Below are positions 61,301 to 64,000 of a DNA stretch of 64,000 bases, one piece after another. Within the stretch, counting starts at the first letter, position 1, and every line of letters starts with the position of its first letter. The stretch comes from Antilocapra americana (taxonomy: Eukaryota > Chordata > Mammalia > Artiodactyla > Antilocapridae). The DNA lies in NCBI GenBank assembly GCA_007570785.1, contig ML662442.1:30887681-30951680 (forward strand), read 5' to 3'. Under the pieces are notes generated by a model. It made no database searches, was not told the origin of the DNA, and saw only the letters and a list, made by a program, of their open reading frames with translations. The translations under genes and the position numbers were made by a program.

Positions 61301-64000
61301 TCCATCTATATTTTGAAATTTTACTTTTTCTGATGATCTTAAGAATATGTCTACTCTAGAAATTTTAGAAGTTACTGAAAAGTGTGAGGAAGAAATAAAT
61401 CATTCATACTATTTCTATCTATTTAATATTTCTTAAAATTTTTATCCCTTTTTGTTGTCAATAGAGATAAAACATACATAATACAGATATACCAGATCAT
61501 TTATAAACAAACAAATTGTTGAGTAATTTGATCCTCAATTACAAAAGACATGCTGGTTATAATTCCTAAGATATTCATATACAGATTATACAGATATTTA
61601 AAATAAAGAGAAGTTTATACACCATATCCAGAGATTATTCATTTCTGTAAAATAATGAGAAGATCCCTAATTGTATTTTGCGGCCACTTGAGTCTGAATA
61701 CAAAGTATATTTTTTATGTTACAATAAAAATGTGTTAGGGGAAAAACTCTTTTTTGTAAAAGCATATTAAAGATAATAGTCTCTCAAGAGTAACTTCCTA
61801 TTCATCCCCTTGACTTCATCTGTAATCGGCTGTCCTGATCTCGTCCTTTGGGATGCATCTACTCAGGATAGCCCTGGAGTGGCCCTGGGGACTTTTCTAT
61901 AAATGGGTGAATTTTTAGCCTCCTCGGCATGTTAGAGGAAATACATTTTTATTTAAAACCCACTCCAAACCCTTTCACAGGCTGGCTAATGGTGCTGCTG
62001 CTTGTACCAGTATGTGTTCTGGCTCCGCTGTTTGATGTTTTGTTCATCTGTCTCTGTTAATGCTCGTGAGTGTTTTGAAGGTAATATGTTTTGCACTGAG
62101 TAAAGCTTTCCCTCTCACTGTCATCCCTTTACATGTTACTCACAAATTTATCATGGAGTCATAAGATAATTTGCAGTCAACAGGTGTAAAATAGTCATTT
62201 ATAGAAAGACTCACTTGTATGATGAAAAGGGAAAATGAAATGGGATATTCCTTTAAAGTGAAAAGATGTAGGACTCATAGTATATAGTGCATTTTACCAC
62301 AGGATTAAACTTCAAGGTTTTAATTTAGATCAAAAGGATTATTTCCAAGGGATGGGCTTTATTAGACATAATGATGGTTACCAAAGTTTTATGGAACACT
62401 CTCTGACATTGTTTAACGATGAGCTCCAAGGGCTGGTGTAAAGGAATGGGGTAATGACCCATCCCCTGAATTTGACTTATAGCTGGCATAGTTTGTCATA
62501 TTTCAGCAAAGGGAGTTGTAGAATCTTCTTTTTTAAGAGATAAAATAGAGTTAATCTGTAATTTAGAAAGCTCTAGGGCATCTCATTATAGATAAAAAGG
62601 AATGTTAACCTGGTTTAACTCTAACTGGAAAAATTATCAATCTCTTTTAGTCTGAAGCAAGGACAAAATTTAATTCCCCAAAGGCTGGGAATTGCTAGAA
62701 TAGTTTTCTACCTTTTGGAAAAAGAGTAGGTTGAGTTTTCTTAATGACACAAGGCTTTGATTTATATATTACTAAAGGTTCCGGCAGCCATGAAACTTGA
62801 GATTATTTCTTTATAGCAAGTCTTGGGTAACCAAGTTTTAGTTCTTGGATACTTCATTGTATTCTTTTTAAATTTTTCACTGGTTGATGCTTTTGTTTAT
62901 ATGCTGTTGTATCTTGCTAAGGACATAGTCATCCACTTTATTTTATCTGATACCTCTTAGCTTCCAGGTCTGCTCTAGAAAGACTCCACTACTCTGAGGT
63001 CAGACTCCTAGTAGTCTCAATACCTATAAGCCAAAGAAAGCAAAAAAGATCCCTTGGATTGCAGATTCTGTCTCTTGCACTCTAATTCATAGAAAGACTC
63101 AGTCTTTTCCTGCAGGTCTCACCTAAACAACTGGACTTAAAATTAAGATACAAATTGTAACAAGAAGAGAAAGAGTAATTAAAAGTGGTTGTAAGATGTC
63201 AGGTGGAAATGGGACTAAAGTTCCATATGTACACAACTCTATCCAATTGTATCACATGAAAACCATGTCTGTATTGTATTTTAGAAAATTATCAGAATGT
63301 TTTTGGTTGTAATTAACAGATATTAATATAATTTAAAATGGTTTGAATGGTTGATTCTCAAACTTGGTGACACATTGGAATTATATGGGGAATTTGAAGA
63401 CATACTGGAGACTGGGTACCATCTCCAGAGATCAAAATTTAACAGGATGCCAGACTGGAAATTGAGATATTTAAAGAATCACAGGTAATTCTAATCTGCA
63501 GCAATGTTTGAGAACTGATTTAAACAATGATCAGATTCATTGACTTATGTGGCTGAAGAGTCCAAAGTTGTGCTAGCTTTAGACAAGGCTTGGCACAGTG
63601 GTTCAAAGTTCCTCATTCAGCAGGACCTGGAGTGTGGTTGAAAATTTGTATCTGTAACAAGTTCCCAGGTGATGCTGATCCTGGTAGTCCAAAAATTAAA
63701 CTTTGAGAACCACTAGAGATAAGTATATAGAAGTGAATAATAGATAGTTCCTGACATTTGAGGATTTTTAGGAAACCGGTGCTTATATCCAAACTACATA
63801 GTAATAAGCATATTCACATAATATTTATATTCAGTGAAAGGTAAAAATCACTAAGTTTATTATTCCAAAGAGGATGCTAAAGAGAAATCTGTAGCTTAAG
63901 TGTGACATAATCACAAAGATTAAACATGTATTTGATTTGTTTTCTTTCCTTATTTTCTACTTAGGTAATTGCTTTAACTTTAGACCTTAGTGATGGGTTC
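19204..64000 (+). CDS. ROS1: ROS1 receptor tyrosine kinase gene, 5' portion (18 exons, cut by window end)
   Basis: ROS1 is a single-pass receptor tyrosine kinase of the plasma membrane. It acts in epididymal epithelial differentiation and male fertility, with NELL2 reported as ligand. Joined exons: 19204-19326, 31548-31592, 34006-34065, 35396-35422, 40382-40442, 44465-44613, 45549-45687, 48571-48772, 49436-49512, 50982-51104, 51268-51452, 52616-52713, 54294-54790, 56144-56356, 57054-57164, 58135-58313, 60455-60646, 63965-64000. They sum to 2517 nt (839 codons) with no stop, and every phase matches across junctions. Domain order: signal peptide (1-27), Cys-rich N-terminus (33-93), FN3-1 (about 106-200), FN3-2 (about 202-294), first YWTD-like propeller (about 320-565), FN3-3 (about 567-667), start of propeller 2 (from about 675). 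The family protein is about 2,340 residues, so roughly the first third is present. The translation reads almost residue for residue like human and mouse ROS1 as I remember them. Identity is very secure; only the start of transcription is uncertain. Confidence 0.97.
19547..19562. repeat. (ATT)n microsatellite
   Basis: Short perfect ATT run just inside ROS1 intron 1. Confidence 0.8.
21305..21516 (-). mobile_element. Bov-tA SINE
   Basis: Runs from the tcagtcgctcagttgtatct end to ACCACCTGGGAAGCCC, with the B-box complement GGGATCAAAAC partly degraded. In intron 1. Confidence 0.92.
22090..22120. repeat. (TA)n microsatellite
   Basis: A run of about ten TA units with one interruption in ROS1 intron 1. 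Confidence 0.85.
22160..22372 (-). mobile_element. Bov-tA SINE
   Basis: Starts tgctaagtttcttcggttgt and contains TTCTCCAGGCAAGAATACTG and the antisense B box GGGATCCAACCT. In intron 1. Confidence 0.9.
22630..23105 (+). mobile_element. Old L1 3' end
   Basis: Shows the order of an L1M 3' UTR: a TATGATTCCAACTATATGA block and a final CTGTACCTTAAACTCAATTC block followed by AATAAAATAAAG. Diverged, in intron 1. Confidence 0.6.
24300..24485 (+). mobile_element. MIR SINE
   Basis: A near full-length MIR: GGCACAGGCTCTGGAGGCAG, TTCAAATCC, then AATAGGGTTGTTGGAACG and the 3' TGCCTAGAA part. In intron 1. Confidence 0.8.
25233..25330 (-). mobile_element. L2-like fragment
   Basis: TTTATTCCTTCAGCG and CATTGTTCTAGAGGCTGG resemble the antisense L2 3' end. 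Short and diverged. Confidence 0.4.
25608..25823 (+). mobile_element. Bov-tA SINE
   Basis: Diverged head (tttctaagtgattcggtggg) but a good body: GGTCAGGAAGATTCCCTGGA, TCCAGTATTCTTGCCTGG. In intron 1. Confidence 0.88.
26616..26705 (-). mobile_element. CHR-type SINE fragment
   Basis: The stretch CGGGATCTTAGTTCCCACAC followed by GGGATTGAACCCACGCC is the antisense CHR B-box region. The head is missing. Confidence 0.75.
26995..27365 (-). mobile_element. L1_BT 3' UTR fragment
   Basis: Antisense ruminant L1 3' end: a T-rich start (its poly-A), then ACCATGGGTTTACATATGCT and the CCTCCAG/CCCTCTCCC region, ending in GCTGTCTCGCATGCTGG and ATATATGCATTA text. Confidence 0.82.
28236..28466 (-). mobile_element. 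Bov-tA SINE
   Basis: From tgcctgtttagtcccttagt to ACTGAGCCACCTGGGAAGCC. In intron 1, 70 bp left of a BovB copy of the same orientation. Confidence 0.92.
28533..29466 (-). mobile_element. BovB (RTE clade) retrotransposon, 5'-truncated, with reverse-transcriptase remnant
   Basis: About 0.93 kb of antisense BovB. On the minus strand, 29427-28915 stays open for 170 codons and contains the polymerase motif YADDT and a YGCESWTL block, the C-terminal palm and thumb of the RTE reverse transcriptase. The endonuclease and upstream palm are absent, so it cannot move by itself. TGATTATATG at 28523-28532 and 29467-29476 is the target-site duplication. Confidence 0.95.
29794..30008 (+). mobile_element. 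Bov-tA SINE
   Basis: Head gggcttcctaggtggcacta, B box GGTTTGGTCCC, body with CCAGTATTTTTGCCTGG. In intron 1. Confidence 0.91.
30260..30477 (+). mobile_element. Bov-tA SINE with (CA)n tail and target-site duplication
   Basis: Head aatggctcagctggtaaag, good B box region, ending in GCATGCACACACACACACA. Flanked by TT[G/A]CATAGCC at 30250-30259 and 30478-30487 (one mismatch). Confidence 0.92.
31080..31330. mobile_element. Tigger-family (Tc1/mariner) DNA transposon remnant
   Basis: Begins at CAGGCACACTTTGTTTTATT, close to the Tigger terminal repeat. It continues with the internal ACAAATTGAAGATTTGTG and GCTATTGCACACTTAATA blocks of a deletion derivative. It lies about 220 bp before exon 2 and is long inactive. 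Confidence 0.7.
31548..31592 (+). CDS. ROS1: ROS1 exon 2 (residues 42-56)
   Basis: A 45-nt exon in phase 0 at both ends, between a pyrimidine-rich acceptor (TTTCTCCATTTCAG) and GTGAGT. It encodes 15 residues including PHNLSEP, with an N-glycosylation sequon at Asn52. Its presence right after exon 1 matches the family order. Confidence 0.95.
31849..32126 (-). mobile_element. BovB 3' fragment
   Basis: Starts cagttcagttcagtcgctca and includes CCAGGCTTCCCTGTCCATCA and TTCAATCTTTCCCAGCATCA, ending at the CAGTCCTTCCAATGAAT block. In intron 2. Confidence 0.93.
32270..33470 (-). mobile_element. Ancient L2-like repeat, interrupted
   Basis: Scattered blocks (around 32350 CTCACAGTCTTGCAGGAGAG, around 32725 and 32920 ACTTGGTGATGGATTG) resemble a familiar old mammalian repeat in antisense. 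It is split by a younger Bov-tA at 33098. Family assignment uncertain. In intron 2. Confidence 0.35.
33098..33255 (+). mobile_element. Bov-tA SINE, 3'-shortened
   Basis: Head ggggcttcccagatggtcct and B box AGTTCAATCCC present. The 3' half is deleted after CCACTCCAGTATCTG. Confidence 0.9.
34006..34065 (+). CDS. ROS1: ROS1 exon 3, Cys-rich (residues 57-76)
   Basis: A 60-nt exon, phase 0 at both ends, acceptor TCTTATAG, donor GTAAGT. It carries Cys57, 61, 72 and 76, plus the sequon N-S-T at Asn65. Human and mouse have N-S-V here as I recall, so the sequon looks like a lineage gain. Confidence 0.95.
34238..34478 (-). mobile_element. CHR-type SINE, long form
   Basis: A 240-bp antisense copy: GGGGTCTTAGTTGTGGCACA on the left and ATCTTAGTTCCCCAACCAGA to CCACTGGGGAAGTCCC on the right. 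In intron 3. Confidence 0.88.
34612..34785. mobile_element. MER5A-like hAT element
   Basis: TACTTCTCAAATTTTAATATGCA start, CAGACTCTGATTCACTAGG middle and CTCCCAGGTGATG followed by CCACACTTTGAA end match the MER5A order. In intron 3. Confidence 0.6.
35083..35277 (-). mobile_element. Bov-tA SINE
   Basis: Contains caggcaagaatactggagtg, CCTGACCCAGGGATTGAAG and a shortened head. Ends 118 bp before the microexon in intron 3. Confidence 0.88.
35396..35422 (+). CDS. ROS1: ROS1 microexon (exon 4, residues 77-85)
   Basis: A 27-nt exon encodes NETYAAVCE between a strong pyrimidine tract ending TATGCAG and a GTGAGT donor. It is phase 0 on both sides, so skipping it leaves the frame intact. Mouse ROS1, as I remember it, has NDTYATICE at this place, while the human reference isoform lacks it. 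It adds a sequon (Asn77) and Cys84. Alternative inclusion is likely. Confidence 0.85.
35865..35982 (-). mobile_element. CHR-type SINE fragment
   Basis: Antisense copy with CAGGGATTGAACCCATGC and CTTAACCACTGGACTACCAG. In intron 4. Confidence 0.85.
36725..37195 (-). mobile_element. L1_BT 3' UTR fragments
   Basis: Two antisense pieces: a TTTTATTTTATTTTA-rich start with GGTTTTGCCATACATTGACA (to about 36830), and from about 36885 AAAATTGGAGGATAATTGCT with the CTTCCCACTAGCTATTTATC block. About 55 bp between them is unassigned. In intron 4. Confidence 0.75.
37640..38232 (+). mobile_element. L2 LINE 3' end, split by a SINE
   Basis: Sense L2 features: CTCAAGGCATTCGCCCTTGT, TCACCTCTGCCTGGTTCTTC, AAATTCCATGAAGTCAGGGA and a final CAGTAAATATTTTTTGAATG. 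A Bov-tA fragment interrupts it at 37968-38066, showing the order of insertion. In intron 4. Confidence 0.7.
37968..38066 (-). mobile_element. Bov-tA SINE fragment nested in L2
   Basis: Only the BovB-derived part is present (tgtgctaagtctcttcattc to CCCCAGGCAAGAATACT). The tRNA-like head is missing. Confidence 0.87.
38636..38700 (+). repeat. (GA)n-rich low-complexity tract
   Basis: Imperfect GA and GAGGGA runs in intron 4. Confidence 0.8.
39955..40110 (+). mobile_element. Old L1 3' end fragment
   Basis: Similar in text to the L1 at 5870-6345: ACTGAATTATGTGCTTTAAA, TGGTATGTAAAATATATTTC then AGTAAAACTG. In intron 4, 270 bp before exon 5. Confidence 0.65.
40382..40442 (+). CDS. ROS1: ROS1 exon 5 (residues 86-105 plus 1 nt)
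   Basis: A 61-nt exon after acceptor CTTCCATAG, ending in phase 1 at GTAAGC. It encodes the RESCEVGC segment (Cys89, Cys93) and an acidic EEEVL tail that links to FN3-1. Confidence 0.95.
40530..40606. repeat. Palindromic (TA)n-rich microsatellite
   Basis: Alternating TA runs separated by TTTTATAAAA units, self-complementary over about 75 bp. It starts about 90 bp past the exon 5 donor. Confidence 0.85.
41333..43345 (+). mobile_element. Old L1 with ORF2 reverse-transcriptase remnant
   Basis: About 2 kb of sense L1. The polymerase DDMI motif is readable at 41427-41438 and further ORF2 blocks follow, but stops and shifts break the frame. A 20-nt poly-A run sits within it near 42677, and the 3' UTR ends near 43345. 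It is older than BovB and fills half of intron 5. Confidence 0.85.
43361..43540 (+). mobile_element. CHR-type SINE
   Basis: Sense copy: GGACTTTTCTGGTGGTCCAG, CAGGTTTGATGCCTCGTCAG, then repeated GCAACTAA text typical of the longer CHR form. Confidence 0.83.
43801..43901 (+). repeat. Short imperfect tandem repeat (three copies)
   Basis: The word ATATATAGTGTAAA occurs three times (within 43803-43822, 43851-43870 and 43875-43894), separated by TATATCTA text. In intron 5. Confidence 0.75.
44058..44262 (+). mobile_element. Bov-tA SINE
   Basis: From agattagatagctcagtggg, with B box GGTTCAATCCC, to agagttggacatgac. It lies about 200 bp before exon 6, opposite in orientation to the SINE after that exon. 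Confidence 0.92.
44465..44613 (+). CDS. ROS1: ROS1 exon 6: first half of FN3-1 (residues 106-155)
   Basis: A 149-nt exon, acceptor CTCCCCAG, donor GTATGA. It contains the FN3 B-strand Trp (LRWKS) and the C-strand YIIQWKY, plus an NIS sequon at Asn132. Bov-tA SINEs lie in opposite orientations on the two sides, the nearer only about 27 bp past the donor. Confidence 0.96.
44640..44830 (-). mobile_element. Bov-tA SINE
   Basis: Starts gtgctcattcagtcatgtcc and contains TCTCCAGGCAAGAATACTGG. It begins 27 bp after the exon 6 donor. Confidence 0.92.
45226..45436 (-). mobile_element. Bov-tA SINE
   Basis: Well preserved: gtgtgcttagtcactcagac to GAGCCACCAGGGAAGCCC. The second SINE of intron 6. Confidence 0.94.
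45549..45687 (+). CDS. ROS1: ROS1 exon 7: second half of FN3-1 (residues 156-201 plus 1 nt)
   Basis: A 139-nt exon after GATTAG, ending in phase 1 at GTATGG. It has the FN3 signature L-x-P-x-T-x-Y-x-F ([10 protein letters not shown]) followed by RLVWIFTAQ and the SPPSPSYRT strand. Confidence 0.96.
45848..46052 (-). mobile_element. Bov-tA SINE
   Basis: From gaaaagtgaaagtgttagtc to CCACCAGGGAAGCCCA; among the least diverged copies here. In intron 7. Confidence 0.94.
46053..48570. other. Intron 7 remainder: unassigned, relatively GC-rich
   Basis: About 2.5 kb with no recognisable SINE or LINE and no convincing coding exon. Open frames here are short and show no family similarity I can name. 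Confidence 0.6.
48571..48772 (+). CDS. ROS1: ROS1 exon 8: FN3-2, first part (residues 202-268)
   Basis: A 202-nt exon after TCTCTTCTAG, ending in phase 2 at GTAAGA. FN3 features visible: [15 protein letters not shown], the GYNLRL strand and LPNTTYR with a sequon. This segment is nearly invariant in mammalian ROS1 as I remember it. Confidence 0.98.
48773..49435 (+). other. ROS1: ROS1 intron 8 (663 bp)
   Basis: GTAAGA...TAG. No repeat recognised. Confidence 0.75.
49436..49512 (+). CDS. ROS1: ROS1 exon 9: FN3-2, end (residues 269-294)
   Basis: A 77-nt exon after TGGAATAG, ending in phase 1 at GTATAG. It encodes the FN3 G-strand region [17 protein letters not shown]. Confidence 0.97.
49513..50981 (+). 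other. ROS1: ROS1 intron 9 (1.5 kb)
   Basis: GTATAG...TAG. An A-rich patch at 49733-49775; the rest is unassigned, free of young SINEs. Confidence 0.75.
50982..51104 (+). CDS. ROS1: ROS1 exon 10: linker and propeller start (residues 295-335)
   Basis: A 123-nt exon after GTTTTAG, ending in phase 1 at GTCAGT. It contains the basic LRKRSLKH segment and an NIT sequon at Asn333. It leads into the first beta-propeller. Confidence 0.96.
51268..51452 (+). CDS. ROS1: ROS1 exon 11: first propeller blades (residues 336-397)
   Basis: A 185-nt exon after TTTTCCAG, ending in phase 0 at GTTAGT. YWTD-like blade strands are [11 protein letters not shown] and KMYFIMDE, with an NMS sequon between them. The last codon is Arg where I recall Leu in human. 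The preceding intron is only 163 bp. Confidence 0.96.
51555..51690 (-). mobile_element. L2-like fragment
   Basis: TTGAGTGTTTACTATGTTTT followed by AGATACTGGG resembles the antisense L2 3' end. In intron 11. Confidence 0.4.
51963..52347 (-). mobile_element. BovB 3' fragment with 12-bp target-site duplication
   Basis: Antisense BovB from cagttcagttctgttgctca to CATCAATTCTTCGGTGC. GCCCATAAGCTT is repeated exactly at 51951-51962 and 52348-52359. In intron 11. Confidence 0.95.
52616..52713 (+). CDS. ROS1: ROS1 exon 12: propeller (residues 398-429)
   Basis: A 98-nt exon after TTCTCTAG, ending in phase 2 at GTAAGT. It encodes [11 protein letters not shown] with a sequon at Asn405. Same-orientation BovB copies lie in both flanking introns. 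Skipping this exon would shift the frame. Confidence 0.95.
53266..53735 (-). mobile_element. BovB 3' fragment
   Basis: Antisense BovB from gttgttcagttactatgtcg to the GACCTTTGTTGGCAAA block. A possible 7-bp duplication (AAAAGCT, 53251-53257 and 53726-53732) flanks it. In intron 12. Confidence 0.92.
54294..54790 (+). CDS. ROS1: ROS1 exon 13: rest of first propeller and start of FN3-3 (residues 431-595)
   Basis: This 497-nt exon is the largest in the window. Acceptor TGTGTCAG, donor GTGAGT, end phase 1. It contains blade strands [13 protein letters not shown] and [10 protein letters not shown], the NDFLVTDGK and FNEFIVGC segments, and then the FN3 start LVQWKPP. The frame stays open past the donor to 54963, but that is read-through into the intron. 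Confidence 0.97.
54925..54962 (+). repeat. (TC)n/(CA)n microsatellite
   Basis: TCTCTCTCTC followed by CACACACATACACA, about 135 bp past the exon 13 donor. Confidence 0.85.
55045..55100 (-). mobile_element. L2-like fragment
   Basis: ACATTTATTGAGTGTCTCCC and GGAGCCAGGCACTGACATTC resemble the antisense L2 end. In intron 13. Confidence 0.45.
55228..55450 (+). mobile_element. MIR SINE
   Basis: GGCTCTGGAGCCAGCCTGCC, GGGCAAGTTACTTGACCAC, then a degraded 3' part ending ACAGTATCTAGCATAG. In intron 13. Confidence 0.72.
55455..55675. mobile_element. hAT-Charlie-type DNA element fragment
   Basis: CCAGATAATAAATATTTTCA, AGCAGCCATAGATGATTTGT, CTTTATTTATAAAAACAGGC and GGGCCACATGTGGCC are the recognisable blocks of a common mammalian non-autonomous hAT element. 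Subfamily not decided. Confidence 0.6.
56144..56356 (+). CDS. ROS1: ROS1 exon 14: FN3-3 (residues 596-666)
   Basis: A 213-nt exon after CTGCATAG, ending in phase 1 at GTGAGA. The junction reads GASPSAWQDW. FN3 features are WTYEVKI, the NISGT sequon, LQSATKYEV and the GPGPWS strand. The 42 nt before it match a human in-frame extension but are not usable here (see findings). WQD replaces the WQN that I recall in human and mouse, removing a sequon. Confidence 0.96.
56357..57053 (+). other. ROS1: ROS1 intron 14 (697 bp)
   Basis: GTGAGA...CAG. An AAAACAAAACAAAA patch near 56780; nothing else recognised. Confidence 0.75.
57054..57164 (+). CDS. ROS1: ROS1 exon 15 (residues 667-703)
   Basis: A 111-nt exon after ACCAAACAG, ending in phase 1 at GTAAAC. 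It encodes the linker [15 protein letters not shown] and a GNVSD sequon, entering the second propeller. Confidence 0.95.
57722..57955 (+). mobile_element. MIR SINE
   Basis: MIR order is visible: GAGAATGATGCTTGGACG, GTGAGACCTCGGGCAA, AAAATGGAAATGATT, GCCCAGGACAATG and CTCAATGAATATTAG. In intron 15. Confidence 0.68.
58135..58313 (+). CDS. ROS1: ROS1 exon 16: second propeller (residues 704-763)
   Basis: A 179-nt exon after TTGTTTTGAG, ending in phase 0 at GTAAGT. YWTD-like strands: [12 protein letters not shown] and GHFLYWAGK. Sequons NNS and NGT are present. Confidence 0.97.
59275..59400. mobile_element. Old LINE-like fragment
   Basis: TTTGTTGAGATATGACTTAG and AGTGGTTTTTAGTATGTTCT with CAGCCATCACTAC are a familiar old L1-associated text. 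Orientation not assigned. In intron 16. Confidence 0.4.
59417..59540 (+). mobile_element. CHR-type SINE
   Basis: GGGGACTTCCTTGGTGGTCC, GTTCGATTCCTGGTCAGG and the CCACATGCCACAACCAAGA end. In intron 16. Confidence 0.86.
59588..59703 (-). mobile_element. Bov-tA SINE fragment
   Basis: Only the BovB-derived half is present: gttcagtcgtgtccgactct to GTTGCCATTTCCTTC. In intron 16. Confidence 0.9.
59865..60075 (+). mobile_element. MIR SINE
   Basis: Contains diverged MIR core and the 3' part CACAGTGCCTGGCAGATAAT followed by AGGTATTCAGTGATGA. In intron 16. Confidence 0.65.
60455..60646 (+). CDS. ROS1: ROS1 exon 17: second propeller (residues 764-827)
   Basis: A 192-nt exon, phase 0 at both ends, after TTTTATAG with donor GTGAAA. 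It has the clearest blade motif of the window, [14 protein letters not shown]. Confidence 0.96.
61000..61150 (+). mobile_element. MIR SINE fragment
   Basis: GGAAAGTTATTTGACTTTTC, AAATGGGAATATTAACAA and AGGGTTGTTGTGATGATTAA. In intron 17. Confidence 0.65.
63350..63515. mobile_element. MER5A-like hAT element
   Basis: TTCTCAAACTTGGTGACACA at the left and GTTTGAGAACTGATT at the right suggest degraded terminal repeats of MER5A. In intron 17. Confidence 0.5.
63595..63715. mobile_element. MER5A-like hAT element
   Basis: ACAAGTTCCCAGGTGATGCT and the terminal CTTTGAGAACCACT are the clearest MER5A text in the window. Confidence 0.7.
63965..64000 (+). CDS. ROS1: ROS1 exon 18, partial (residues 828-839)
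   Basis: After acceptor TTTCTACTTAG the window gives twelve codons, [12 protein letters not shown], and ends inside the exon. This continues the propeller blade directly from exon 17 in phase 0. Confidence 0.93.

Larger units (their letters stand above)
60647..63964 (+). other. ROS1: ROS1 intron 17 (3.3 kb)
   Basis: GTGAAA...TAG. Only old repeats (a MIR, two MER5A-like) are seen; 61151-63349 is AT-rich and unassigned, with no Bov-tA, CHR or BovB copy. Confidence 0.75.

Overview
This is nuclear DNA from a ruminant, most likely a bovid. Three things show it: many Bov-tA/Bov-A2 SINEs and CHR-type SINEs, several copies of the RTE retrotransposon BovB, and L1 3' ends of the L1_BT type. Older mammalian repeats (MIR, L2, MER5A, Tigger, L1M) fill much of the rest. 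No prokaryotic, viral or plasmid gene is visible. The repeats alone do not separate cattle, buffalo, sheep and goat.

The only gene I can support is ROS1, the orphan/NELL2-binding receptor tyrosine kinase, on the + strand. Its first coding exon starts at 19204 and the window ends inside the 18th exon found here. These 18 coding pieces total 2517 nt, exactly 839 codons in one open frame. Every internal junction obeys GT-AG and reading phase is kept throughout. They encode the signal peptide, a Cys-rich N-terminal region, fibronectin type III domains 1 and 2, the first YWTD-like beta-propeller, fibronectin III domain 3 and the start of the second propeller. The transmembrane segment and kinase lie beyond the right edge.

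Layout: 1-19,000 is intergenic, made of repeats and AT-rich unique sequence. About 19,030-19,203 is the probable ROS1 5' UTR. Intron 1 (12.2 kb) holds many SINEs and a 5'-truncated BovB with target-site duplications. From 31,548 to 40,442 lie four small exons, including a 27-nt microexon. From 44,465 to 60,646 lie the exons for the fibronectin and propeller domains, separated by short introns. Intron 17 (3.3 kb) lacks young SINEs, and exon 18 begins at 63,965.

I found no new biological system. The most useful observations concern ROS1 structure. The frame-neutral microexon adds a cysteine and a glycosylation sequon. The 42 nt before exon 14 are the apparent counterpart of a human in-frame exon extension, but here they carry a stop and lack an upstream acceptor. 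Oppositely oriented SINEs flank exon 6, and directly repeated BovB copies flank exon 12. Comparisons with human and mouse ROS1 are from memory of those proteins, not from a search.
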